From positions 125,856 to 189,855 of the forward strand of contig CAJJDO010000049.1 in the NCBI GenBank assembly GCA_905183005.1: 64,000 nucleotides of DNA. The letters run 5' to 3'. Position 1 is the first letter of the stretch, and each line of letters starts with the position of its first letter. The stretch comes from Paramecium pentaurelia (lineage: Eukaryota > Ciliophora > Oligohymenophorea > Peniculida > Parameciidae). The translations under genes were made by a program, and so were the position numbers. Of this stretch, positions 34,355 to 44,885 are shown piece by piece. The notes beneath the pieces are model-generated. The model was not told the DNA's origin. It searched no databases and saw only the letters and a list, made by a program, of their open reading frames with translations.

Positions 34355-35270
34355 TCATGCAATAGATAACATAATTTATAGAAATTCTTCTTGAGCAATT
34401 TAACCATCTCCATCTTAATCTAATTGTTTCGACAATTAATCAAGTTTTTCTTTTGGTACTTACATGTCTCTCAATAATTTCTTAACTTCTAATTTACTTA
34501 ATTATCCACTATGATCTCTATCGATTTATTAAAATAGCATTAGCAATTTTTCTCTATTAAAATATTTTTTTTGATCTATTGTTGCTAATACAAACTCTAA
34601 AAATTAATAATTTTTAATACCTTGATAGTCTATTCTTCCACTACCATTTTGATCAATTTTCGAGAATATGGCTTCAACCTCTTAATTAGCTTATTCGGAT
34701 GAATACATTGTAGTATATACTGTTAAGAGTTCTTATTTTGTAAGTTATCCATCCTTATTTAAATCAAATTTTTAGAACTCTTCCATTAACTTCTTCTTAT
34801 CTTATTCTTACAACATGTTTTCTGCAATATAATTTAACATAGCACTTTGCATTTATGATTATTACTAATATTATAAAGAATCTAAATACTTTAAAGTCTT
34901 TCATCTATTTAGAGAGTTGTTTATTTGGCTTAGTTATAATTTTTGCTCTATTCAAAAATATTGGATGATTAATAACTTCAGATGCAGTTGGACGAAGTTA
35001 TGGATTCGAGCTAAGCATTTTACTAACTAATTATTTCATATCTGGATTAATGTTAGTCCATTCAGACCCTTCAAAATTAACTATTCCTCTTTATATTGCC
35101 GTTTTTAAAGCTTGAACATCTCTTGATTAAAATGGCATATGAGAAGTCAAAAAGAAGTACAGGAGACATCCACATGACCATATATCAGATTTAAAACTTG
35201 TAAGGTTTGATTATTTCAAGGCTTCAGGTGATTTGAAGGATATTTCTTAAATACCTCCATTAGGTCTCCA
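34117..35270 (+). repeat. Perfect 1,154-bp direct duplicate, copy 1 (probable assembly overlap)
   Basis: Identical to 35272-36425 wherever I compared the two, with a single N between them. It covers the 3' spacer and last ~915 bp of the CDPK-like gene. The perfect identity and lone N point to two contig ends that overlap but were not merged. Confidence 0.9.
34355..35270 (-). pseudogene. Truncated duplicate of the CDPK-like gene 3' end
   Basis: Encodes only the C-terminal part (end of kinase-like domain and four EF-hands) of the gene at 35510-37100, then stops at the N. It has no start or N-lobe. Most likely not a separate gene but the overlap artefact; do not count it as a paralogue. Confidence 0.85.
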
Positions 35271-35271
35271 N
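35271..35271. other. Single-N gap between duplicate copies
   Basis: One ambiguous base joining the two 1,154-bp copies; marks a contig join rather than biological sequence. Confidence 0.9.
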
Positions 35272-36425
35272 TTATATAATTCATATAAATGATAGAATTG
35301 ATATTATCAATTAATTATTAATATTACTTAAAATTAGATATAATGTTGAGTTTAAAGTTACTTAAATAAATTCAACAATAAGATTATGGATAATATAGAA
35401 ATTTGAAGTATTATAAAATAATAATGATGAGGTTAAGTCATCATGATGGATAGTTTGATAAATAGATAAATAAACTAAAATCTAATATCTTATAAATAAT
35501 ATAAATATTTCATGCAATAGATAACATAATTTATAGAAATTCTTCTTGAGCAATTTAACCATCTCCATCTTAATCTAATTGTTTCGACAATTAATCAAGT
35601 TTTTCTTTTGGTACTTACATGTCTCTCAATAATTTCTTAACTTCTAATTTACTTAATTATCCACTATGATCTCTATCGATTTATTAAAATAGCATTAGCA
35701 ATTTTTCTCTATTAAAATATTTTTTTTGATCTATTGTTGCTAATACAAACTCTAAAAATTAATAATTTTTAATACCTTGATAGTCTATTCTTCCACTACC
35801 ATTTTGATCAATTTTCGAGAATATGGCTTCAACCTCTTAATTAGCTTATTCGGATGAATACATTGTAGTATATACTGTTAAGAGTTCTTATTTTGTAAGT
35901 TATCCATCCTTATTTAAATCAAATTTTTAGAACTCTTCCATTAACTTCTTCTTATCTTATTCTTACAACATGTTTTCTGCAATATAATTTAACATAGCAC
36001 TTTGCATTTATGATTATTACTAATATTATAAAGAATCTAAATACTTTAAAGTCTTTCATCTATTTAGAGAGTTGTTTATTTGGCTTAGTTATAATTTTTG
36101 CTCTATTCAAAAATATTGGATGATTAATAACTTCAGATGCAGTTGGACGAAGTTATGGATTCGAGCTAAGCATTTTACTAACTAATTATTTCATATCTGG
36201 ATTAATGTTAGTCCATTCAGACCCTTCAAAATTAACTATTCCTCTTTATATTGCCGTTTTTAAAGCTTGAACATCTCTTGATTAAAATGGCATATGAGAA
36301 GTCAAAAAGAAGTACAGGAGACATCCACATGACCATATATCAGATTTAAAACTTGTAAGGTTTGATTATTTCAAGGCTTCAGGTGATTTGAAGGATATTT
36401 CTTAAATACCTCCATTAGGTCTCCA
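35272..36425 (+). repeat. Perfect 1,154-bp direct duplicate, copy 2 (within the intact gene)
   Basis: Second copy of the block at 34117-35270. This copy is continuous with the upstream half of the CDPK-like gene, so it carries the complete locus. Confidence 0.9.
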
Positions 36426-37100
36426 TTATAAACATGTAGATTTCAAGGAACTTGATATACCATAGTCTATTAGTTTGACATTCTACATGCTTTTATCTGT
36501 AAATACTATACTTTCAAGTTGGATGTTTCTAAAATACCACAACTTAACATACCCATGTGCAATTCCTTTATTATGTAAGAATTAGACTCCTGCCATAATC
36601 TAACAAAACACATCAAACATATTATGTTATTGTAGTTGACTAAAATGATCCAAACGGGATAATAGATTGCCACCATCACAAAAGTCACTAACTAAGAACA
36701 ATTTATTATCATTATAATAGTATTATTATTGGCTGACTAAGTTTAAATGTTTCTTAAATATATGATAAGACTTACAATTTATAATAGATGATTAACTATT
36801 CTTTCTAGTTCTTACTTTTCAGTAGTTGTAAGATTTAAACAATTATAAACCTTAACTATTCGACTTGCATTATTGCTTTTAGAAACTGCTTTCTTTATGT
36901 AATTTCTTCTTGCTATTTTATTAATTAGATAGCTTACTTACTAAAGGATCCAAACTATGGAAAATATAATCTGATTCTATTTTATCAGTTTCTTACATCA
37001 ATGAGATCGATGGAGTAGCCTCTTTAGGATGAGAGCAAGGAGAGTTTTGTTTACTAAGTGATCTTTCTTATTTTTCTGGTTTTGCTGCAGCACAACCCAT
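35510..37100 (-). CDS. CDPK-like protein with degenerate kinase domain and four EF-hands
   Basis: Layout of a calcium-dependent protein kinase, ~489 aa after five introns (25, 23, 24, 25, 24 nt). N-terminus MGCAAAKPEK could be myristoylated and palmitoylated. The kinase-like domain keeps LERIVNHLLQIKHLNLV, LFLVSDFCDGGNLLSRL, LHNKGIAHG, VKLIDYGIS (DYG for DFG), SPEAL and SDIWSCGCLLYFFLTSHMPF. However, no glycine loop is visible and the HRDLKPEN loop reads HGNIQLES when a 24-nt intron is removed, so the catalytic Asp, Lys and Asn are replaced. The four C-terminal EF-hands are canonical: DLNKDGQLTKQE, DQNGSGRIDYQE, DRDHSGQLSKLE, DQDGDGQIAQEE. Best read as a calcium-binding pseudokinase. Confidence 0.85.
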
Positions 37101-37875
37101 CTTAAATCAAGTAATGATATTTTTTATTATGTGATAAATATATTCAATAACTACTTTAAAAATGACAAAACTAGCGTTAATTTAGAATAAATTATACTAT
37201 TGATTTTAATTGTCAAACAAAGGTTAAAATACTATTCATTATTTATTCATACAAAAATATAAAATACATATTCAATTTTAATTAAATATTTCTCTATATA
37301 GAATACTAAATTTTACTTTAGATTTCCTAATTTCTCACATCATATTCTCTCAAGAATCAATACTAAATAAATAGTAACCATTATTTTGAAAGGTATTTAT
37401 TAATTATTTGTGATTCTATTATTCCAATTATGTCGTCATTCTATAATCATTAAATTTATTAATTAATTTAATTTATCACTTTTTTCTCAATCAATATTAC
37501 ATAATATTGATTTTAATATTACTTACAAAGTCTCATTTTCTTCTTAATACATATTTTTTATGTTTAAGAAATTGCAATCTAAATAAATCAGATTTTCATT
37601 TTTTATTCTATAGATTTTATTATATTATATTTATGAGTCTATAATATTATTATCATATAATGGTAGATCAATCAAATAATGTCAATATATATATTATATC
37701 AATATATTAAATATTTTTATATGAATAACCAAAAAGAAAATTATTACTAATATTTCTCTTGAGAATATTAGTTTGAATATTAAGTTTCAAGTATGTATTT
37801 CCTCTTTATATACAAAAAAAAAGTATAATTTTATTTATAATTATAAGCTAATTTTATATAATATAATATTTTTAT
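37101..37875. other. Intergenic (divergent promoters), no gene seen
   Basis: 775 bp between the divergent CDPK-like and kinesin genes. AT-rich, no sustained reading frame. Confidence 0.6.
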
Positions 37876-40800
37876 ATGAAAGAAGGCTAAAATATAAAAG
37901 TTGTTGCAAGATTGAGACCGCTCAATGCTCTTGAAATGTAATAAGGAGGTGAATGTTGTGTTTCATACAATGATAAACAAATTACTGTTACAGTATGAGA
38001 TCTGAGTTTATCAATTATTTTAGGTTGGTTCCAATGATAAATAAGATTTTACATTTGATAGAATATTTGGACCTGATTCAGAATAGGCAGATGTATTTGA
38101 AGAAGTAGGAAGACCAATTTTAGACAGTGTAATGAATGGTTATAATGGAACCATCTTTGCTTATGGTTAAACTTCATCAGGAAAAACATTTACAATGGAA
38201 GTACTATATAGAATGAAAATATATATAGGGTCCAGATAATCCTAATGAAAGGACTAAAGGATTAATACCAAGAGTCATGACTGAATTATTTGATGTTGTG
38301 CATAATAAATCTCATGACTTAATATATATTGTAAAGGTTTCTTTTTTGGAGATTTACAATGAGAAAATTATGGATTTATTGGATACTAATAAAACAAACT
38401 TAAAAATAAAAGAGGATAGACTTAGAGGTCTATTTGTATAGAATCTTACAGAGATTAAAGTTGAATCTCCAGAAGAAATGAAATAAGTTATGATGACTGG
38501 ATCAAATAATAGAACAATAGCTGCAACAAGAATGAATGAAAGATCTTCTAGATCTCATTCTTTATTCTAAATTTAAGTTAGTGAAAAAAATTTGAAAACA
38601 GATTCCAGTAAATTAAGTAAATTGTATTTTGTGGATTTGGCAGGTTCAGAAAAAGTAGCAAAAACTAATGTTTCTGGTTAATAATTAGAAGAAGCTAAAA
38701 ATATTAATAAATCATTAACTTGTTTAGGTATGGTTATAAATGCCTTAACTTCTGATAAAAAAGAGCATATTCCTTATAGAGATTCTAAATTAACAAGAAT
38801 ATTAAGTGAATCACTTGGAGGAAATGCTAAAACTACATTAGTAGTTGCATGTTCAATGTGTTCATACAATGACAAAGAAACAATAAGTACATTAAGATTT
38901 GGAGCAAGAGCCAAAGCTATAAAAAATAAACCTACTATTAATGCAGAGAAAAGTGCTAAAGAATTATAAGCCTTATTAGATATTGCTGAATAAAAGATAT
39001 TAGAATAAGATGAAATAATAAATAAATTAATGGAAAAAGTAGAGAACAGCACTTCAGTCATAATAGACAAAGGAAATCCAAACTCAAATATAGGAACTTA
39101 ATAAAATATTGCATAATCTAAATAACATTCATCTCTATAATTATTAAAAGAACATAAATTAGTTGTTAATTTACAAGAAGAATTAGAATTTCAAAAAACA
39201 GAAATGGCTGCTTTTTAAATAAATTATTAAAGTAGGATTGATGAATTATAAGAAAAAATTATAAAATAGAAATTAAATGAAGAACATATAAAATAATAAT
39301 TATCTGAATGTTTAAAAAATAATTAAAAATTCATTTTTGAAAATGAATAATTAAAAACTCAAATATTAGAGAATGAATAAAAGCTATTTGATTTTCGTAG
39401 GGCATTGTCATCAACTAAATAAGATTTAGATTTTTTCCTTGCCAATCTGAATTTAAAGAATCAATTTAATTATTGTCCTTCTGATTCTGAATCAACAAAA
39501 GATATTTTCATGACTGAATAATAGGATAAAGAAATTGAAGAAAGAACCTTTTAGAGTATAGTAAATTTTTAAGAAACTCTTACAAAATTAGATTCAATTT
39601 TAACAAAAGATCTTACTTAAGATTAAATTTGTCCATAAATTATAAATCCATAACATAAAAAAAAGAATGTATCATTTTAAATGGATTCTTAACCTCCTTC
39701 ACCAAAATCAAATAAATTATTAGATATTGATAATTTCTCTTTTTAAACAGATGAAGATGAATTAAATATAAAATTTGATGAAAATGAATAAACATTAATA
39801 AAATCAACTTAAGAAAATGAAGAAATATCAGATGTTGAAAAATTATTAGCTATGTTAGGTGATAAAATGGAGGATTCACTTGTATTATTATAAATTCAAG
39901 AAGTTTTTTCAAAATTAAGGAGATAACTTTAAGTAGAATAAGAGAAAGTTTAGGAAATATATTAAATTATGGTTACAATTAAAGATTAGTATTCTATGTA
40001 TTAAATAAAGGAAAGAGAAAAATTGTAAAAATTGAAATTATCTTATAATTAAAAGAAAAGTGAAATGACTTAAATGAAATAGAGTCTATAAAAATAATTA
40101 GTAAAAATTTGATCAATTATTTCTTAGGAAGATTTAACAATAGATTTTCAAAAATATAAGTATGAATCAGAAAAATAATAACAATTTCTTACTTAAATTA
40201 ATCAGTAACTCATGTTTACATTAGAAACTCAAAAATCTTAGTATTATATAATTCTTATTTTTTATATTGTAATAACAGGAAAGTTCAGCCTTTAATCCAC
40301 TTTCAAGAGAATATTAACTAGAATGTACTGTCAAATAATTGATGCAAGAAAGAAATGAAATGCATAGCTCATTATTATAAACGAGATAATAATTGGAAAA
40401 TGCCATAAAATAAAAAAATACCTAAGCAGAAGAAATTATTAAATTACAAAAGAAAATCGATACAATAGAACTGTAATTGTAACATAAGAAGCTCTAGGAA
40501 TAAGATCTAATTAGAAAGTAATTCCAAAGGAGATTCATTAGAGATACAAAAAAAACCTACTCAGAGACTTAAGGATGGAGTTTCGACTAAATTATTAAAG
40601 ATGATCATGCAAGGAACATTGCAAGATTAGAAACAGTTTTAGGATATTCTGGATTAGAAACAAATTAAACAGGAGCATGTGTAGGAAAAGCCGATTTAAT
40701 AATAAATGAGTTTTAGGTAAAGATTCAAATAATATTATAGAAAATATATAACTTAAGCAGCTAGTAATAAGGAAATTAATAAGAGTTTGATGATCTCAGT

Positions 40801-40941
40801 CCAGTCATTGGTACACGCACCATAATTTCAAAAGAAATTGGAGAATGCAAAGGATAAAATATAGAGATATTCGAATAACATCCACCTTAACCAGAATAAA
40901 TAAGCATAGCATTAGACGTAATAATATAATAATAATAATGA
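37876..40941 (+). CDS. Kinesin-1-like plus-end microtubule motor heavy chain
   Basis: N-terminal motor of ~340 residues: VVARLRPLNALE, P-loop FAYGQTSSGKTFTM, switch I NNRTIAATRMNERSSRSH, switch II VDLAGSEKVAKT, EEAKNINKSLTCLGMVINAL, HIPYRDSKLTRILSESLGGN and the closing STLRFGARAKAIKN. The motor matches conventional kinesin (kinesin-1/KIF5) best, followed by a long coiled-coil stalk and a tail with FQRRFIRDTKKTYSE. Introns of 31, 28, 27, 20 and 38 nt restore frame (one ends CAG); a further 24-nt in-frame intron near the 3' end is optional. About 965-973 aa, the usual kinesin-1 length. The last codons are a short Q-run (four TAA) then TGA. Cargo unknown. Confidence 0.92.
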
Positions 40942-41186
40942 CAGGAATTTCACGAATAACTTGTCGATGACATTGGAACGACCCCCTTTAGAAGAATTCT
41001 AAGAAAGTTACTATCATGAATGAATAATTATAAATTCATCAAAATTGTTTTTATATTTTTGAGTTTGTTCAAAAAATACTATTATTTATAAATTGTTAGA
41101 TTTTAAAAATAAAATTAAAAAAATATATAAAATTTTCCTGTTTAAAAAAATGATTAATGATGTTTTATTTATTATTAGATATAGCT

Positions 41187-41515
41187 TCAGAAACCTAAAA
41201 AATAATCGGTATCGACTCCCCAAATGGGTTATCTAGATTTTTAACAGCTGTTATTGTTGCTAGACGATATTTCAGTTGATGCCTTACTAATAGGTGAAGT
41301 GCTTGAATTTTTATTTTCTAATTGTAGATACAATATATACTTATTCTTTTAGCACTTGAAGCCCTTTTATATAGTTGACGTAGCATTTTATCACATTTAG
41401 GATTTTCAGAATCCTTTAATATATCTTTGATTTTCACAAACGAAGTTAGATCATGAGACTTATAGCTAATCAACAGATCAGGATTGAGGAGATTTTTTCG
41501 ATACCAGTTATCCAT
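41187..41515 (-). CDS. Small basic uncharacterised protein
   Basis: About 101 aa with one 23-nt GTA...TAG intron. Starts MDNWYRKNLLNPDLLISYKS; helical basic middle (DKMLRQLYKRASSAKRI); then a Ser/Thr/Asn-rich tail (SSTSPISKASTEISSSNN) and a conserved-looking end RQPIWGVDTDYFLGF. Not recognised. Its ATG lies 14 bp from the ATG of the divergent gene at 41530. Confidence 0.55.
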
Positions 41516-41529
41516 TTCAACACAAGAAA

Positions 41530-42033
41530 ATGGACCTAAAAATTTTAGATAAGGCTAGACCTTACCTTAAACATTATTACTATTGTCCAAGTAATACCAA
41601 TATCGACTTGTCAAAGATTGAAAATGAGAGTAATTTGAAAAAGAAAATGGACTCATATTGGCTTTTTGAACTGGCCACTCTATTTAAACTATTACATGAT
41701 TATTACTTTAAGGAAAAAAAGTTCTGATCTTTCCCTTGGAACTTTTAGATTGCACTGACCTTAATTATTGGGCTGAGATCTAAGGTGTGTTACTTTAACT
41801 TATAGCTGACACAAATATTAAACCATTCTCATAATCTAAGGTCAGTTTTATAAAAAAAAATACTTTCAGGAGATTCATTTGTTAGAGGATTTTGTTATTA
41901 GACAGTAAAAAAAGCAGTGAAATTATCAAGTAAAGTTTTTGGAATTGAGCACTATATGTTTTCATATCCAAGTAATTCTAAAGTCTCTTTCTTAAAATTC
42001 ATTAATTAATATATGAGATTATATTTATATTGA
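41530..42033 (+). CDS. Uncharacterised protein, interrupted by an apparent 1-nt frameshift
   Basis: Starts MDLKILDKARPYLKHYYYCP and runs to DYYFKEKKF, where TGA (41725) ends the frame. Just before it is a run of seven A (41711-41717). The adjacent frame then continues as convincing protein (FPLELLDCTDLNYWAEIQGV) and, across a 25-nt intron, VRDSFVRGFCYQTVKKAVKL and FGIEHYMFSYPSNSKVSFLK to TGA at 42033. One more A in the run would give a single ~159-aa protein. A homopolymer sequencing error is the simplest reading; a young pseudogene or an unrecognised intron are alternatives. Family not recognised. Confidence 0.55.
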
Positions 42034-42206
42034 GAATTGGCTTTATTACATCATTTGATAATTTTAAATTTTATCATCATCATATACATACTCAGAATGG
42101 GAATAATTTAAATTCTTTGTTGTCTTCTGTTTAATTTGATTATAATTTATACAATTTTGAGGAATTTATATTAATTGTAAAAATTAAAATATTTATTAAT
42201 TTATAT

Positions 42207-43047
42207 ATGCTTGAAGTTTCATCAACTGAGATTATTTTTGACTTAAAAAATGACATATATATCCCTTACAACTTAAGTTTAAAAAATGTCACATCCCTTT
42301 ACTTAGCATATAAAGTTTAAAGAAAAACTTATTCGATAGATTAAATCCACAAAACCAGAACTATTTTCTGTTAAATAAAGTAGGGGATTAATATCACCAC
42401 ATTAATCTGAAGTTGTAGAATTTAGTACAACAGATAGAGCTAAAGTACATTATAAATAAGAATATAGGAAGAATTCAGATCCAAAGTATATCGTGAATCA
42501 AAAATTCTAAATTTATGTTATTAGTGTTTAAGAAAAGAAATCAGTAAAACCAATCATATAGTTAGATTGCTGAAATTGACAATCTCTTTCAATCTCAAGC
42601 TTGTTTTAATATTAGATTATGTACAAGTATTTTGAAAGAAGAATTTGGTAAAAAAATTCCAATTTTTGGGAATAATTTGGCTTCTAGTCATGCATCAGTT
42701 TTAGTATTAAATTAATTTATAATTTTAATTAGTCAAATAGTAGAACAGAATCTTAGGCTACTATGCAGTCAATTATATATCCAACTCCATTAACTAATTA
42801 AGTTTAATGTGTTTAAAGACTAAAATAAATTGAATTAGATCTAGTAATATTTATTTATAATAAAATAAGGCAGAAGAAAAACGAAAGAGAGAATAACTTT
42901 ATAATACAATTGAAATATCAAAATTAAAGAAAGGTTTATTAGTTTGTTTAATTAATAGGATCTTCCCTTTTTAAATTTATTTTGCCAATAATTTTAGGGA
43001 TTCTCTTATCCAATATTTACTAAATGAGTCTTTAATATTATGAATGA
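42207..43047 (+). CDS. VAP-like tail-anchored MSP-domain protein
   Basis: ER membrane-contact-site tether of the VAP family. The N-terminal MSP domain has MLEVSSTEIIFDL, YNLSLKNVTSLYLAYKIKST, KPELFSVKQSRGLISPHQSE and VEFSTTDRA, where VAPs bind FFAT motifs. A Ser/Thr/Gln-rich linker and a coiled-coil segment (EEKRKREQLYNTIEISKLKK) follow, and the protein ends with one hydrophobic tail anchor LFKFILPIILGILLSNIYQM. Five introns (25, 22, 29, 26, 25 nt) give ~237 aa, the normal VAP length. FFAT-contact residues were not checked individually. Confidence 0.83.
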
Positions 43048-43202
43048 GATTAAGATATAAGTTTTTTGATAAATATGCAAAAAATAATATTTTATTTATA
43101 TAAAATTTCTAATTGTAATATTTTTTAACCTAAAAATAATTGAAATATAAAGAATATATATATTGTTAATTATAAATTATTTAGATACCTACCATAGATG
43201 AT

Positions 43203-43848
43203 TCATTTTAATTATTCATATTCCATTTGATCTTTAAGTTTAGCTATTTCACTATGTAATTTTGAAAATTATTAATTTAAAACAATTGCATCATTAAGTA
43301 CATACAGATAAGGTTTATTTGATAATTAAATATCTGAATTCCCTTAAATTAATTCTGCACCTTCTTCATAACTTACACATTAATATGCTACATGAACACC
43401 ACATTCTTCACAACACCATCTATATTATTTTTCAACAGCTTTAAAATCATAGGATGAATAATTATACAATTAGAACGTTTTATGTATTTTATTCCTTCTT
43501 ATTTAAGAAATAATCTGATAAAAATTTGTTTTAAATTAATTGCAATGCTATTATCTGATCTTCTTGTTGGAAGGGTATCTAATCCAATATTTGCTCCTAT
43601 TGCTTTCTTTCCACAGAGAGAACAGAAATATATTTTAATATTTTCTGATTTTAATGTAGTTTCATTTAAAGTTCTTAATTTTACTACAGTTTATAAATCA
43701 ACATCTCTGTTATATATGGCAGATTTTAAAGTTTTTAAAGATGCTAAAGTTACCTAGATTTAAATAGATTAATATAGTATACTGGATTTTTATCTTATGC
43801 TTTGTCAAGTTCTTTTAATTATTCTAAAATTTTTTCTTCGTCTTACAT
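43203..43848 (-). CDS. STEEP1-like (CXorf56) CxxC protein
   Basis: About 195 aa with two 29-nt introns (one ending TAG, one AAG). The core has two CxxC pairs: IYFCSLCGKKAIGANIGLD, followed by the family-like LPTRRSDNSIAI, and RWCCEECGVHVAYQCVSYEE. A C-terminal coiled coil FSKLHSEIAKLKDQMEYEQL closes the protein. The CxxCG...LPxRRxD...CxxCG order matches the STEEP1/UPF0428 family, which in animals promotes ER exit of STING and is found widely in eukaryotes. The match is by motif order, so moderate confidence; the cysteines probably bind zinc. Confidence 0.55.
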
Positions 43849-43908
43849 TAATATAAAATAAATAATACATATATAAAACAGTTAACCTTAAAATTAAATT
43901 TAAAAATA

Positions 43909-44841
43909 ATGTTCAAAAGTGCTACTGCGAATAAGAAACAAGATGAATCTGATTATTCAAATGTATAGATTTGATCATAAATTGATAGAGAAATGCATCA
44001 CCTAGTTAAAATTAAGATCGTATCAATGAATTGAATAGAGTATTATAAGGATTATCCACTAATAATAAAGATGATAAAGTAATTAATATTTTTAATTAAT
44101 TTTAGAATAGAAGAGATTTATATTTTCAAAAAATAAAAATACTTGAGGAGAGAATTCAAAAAGGAGAAATTAATGATAATTAAAAATTTAGAGTATACAT
44201 ATATATATAAATTTTTAGTTACTTTATGAACAATATGAAAAGTTAGAAGAAACTTTATATAGCGAAAGAGATTAAAGATAGGTAAAATAGAAATTAATTG
44301 TAGTTAATATGTGAAAAAAGTTTGAAATCATTAACTTTAATTGAGAAAAACTTTTCATTATCTTTGAATGAAGAATATTCTAGTAGAAAAGTAAATGAAT
44401 AAGAGATTTTTGCTGAAATTGATGATAAAATTTAAGCAATGAAAGGAGAATTAAAAAAAGATAATATTTAAAGAACTGAATATGAAGAAAAACAAATTGA
44501 AAATATTGAAAAAGAACTTGAAGAATTAAGATATTATTTTGAATAAGAAAAATAAATAAGAGATCAAAATGCTGAAAAATTAATAAGAGGGTTTGGTGAA
44601 GAAATATTAAGATTGTAAGAATAATTGAGTGAAGAAAAAAGAATCTCAGAAGAATCATACGAAACAACAATTAGATTATTATAAGACTTAGATTAATCTA
44701 TTTAAAATGATTTAGAAGTATATATATTATTCTATTTATTTTTTTTAGTAAGAGTAATTTTTAAGAGAGAAACAAGAGAAATCTTTATTAAAATTATTGG
44801 AATCAACATGCTAAAAGATTGAATAATCTTTATTATCATGA
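43909..44841 (+). CDS. SF-assemblin-like coiled-coil protein
   Basis: About 266 aa after five introns (26, 27, 26, 22, 31 nt, all ending TAG). Short Ser/Asn head (MFKSATANKKQDESDYSN), then nearly pure coiled coil: LYEQYEKLEETLYSERDQRQ, LIEKNFSLSLNEEYSSRK, KQIENIEKELEELRYYFEQE, LSEEKRISEESYETTIRLLQ. The Ser/Pro head plus ~240-residue rod with regular ERDQR/EEKR steps is typical of SF-assemblins/beta-giardins, which build striated rootlet fibres at ciliary basal bodies; Paramecium has a prominent kinetodesmal/rootlet system. Generic coiled coils can mimic this, so the family assignment is moderate. Confidence 0.65.
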
Positions 44842-44885
44842 TATATAAACTTATTTATCCATATTAATTAATTAGAATAAATTAA

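Noticed and set aside
34355..35270. A second CDPK paralogue in tandem
   Set aside because: Identical in sequence to the neighbouring gene's 3' half and cut exactly at a lone N; treated as an assembly overlap.
41530..42033. Programmed +1 frameshift of the Euplotes type
   Set aside because: The site is a TGA following an A-run and not the AAA-TAA/TAG context used by Euplotes; Paramecium is not known for this, and a homopolymer miscall is simpler.
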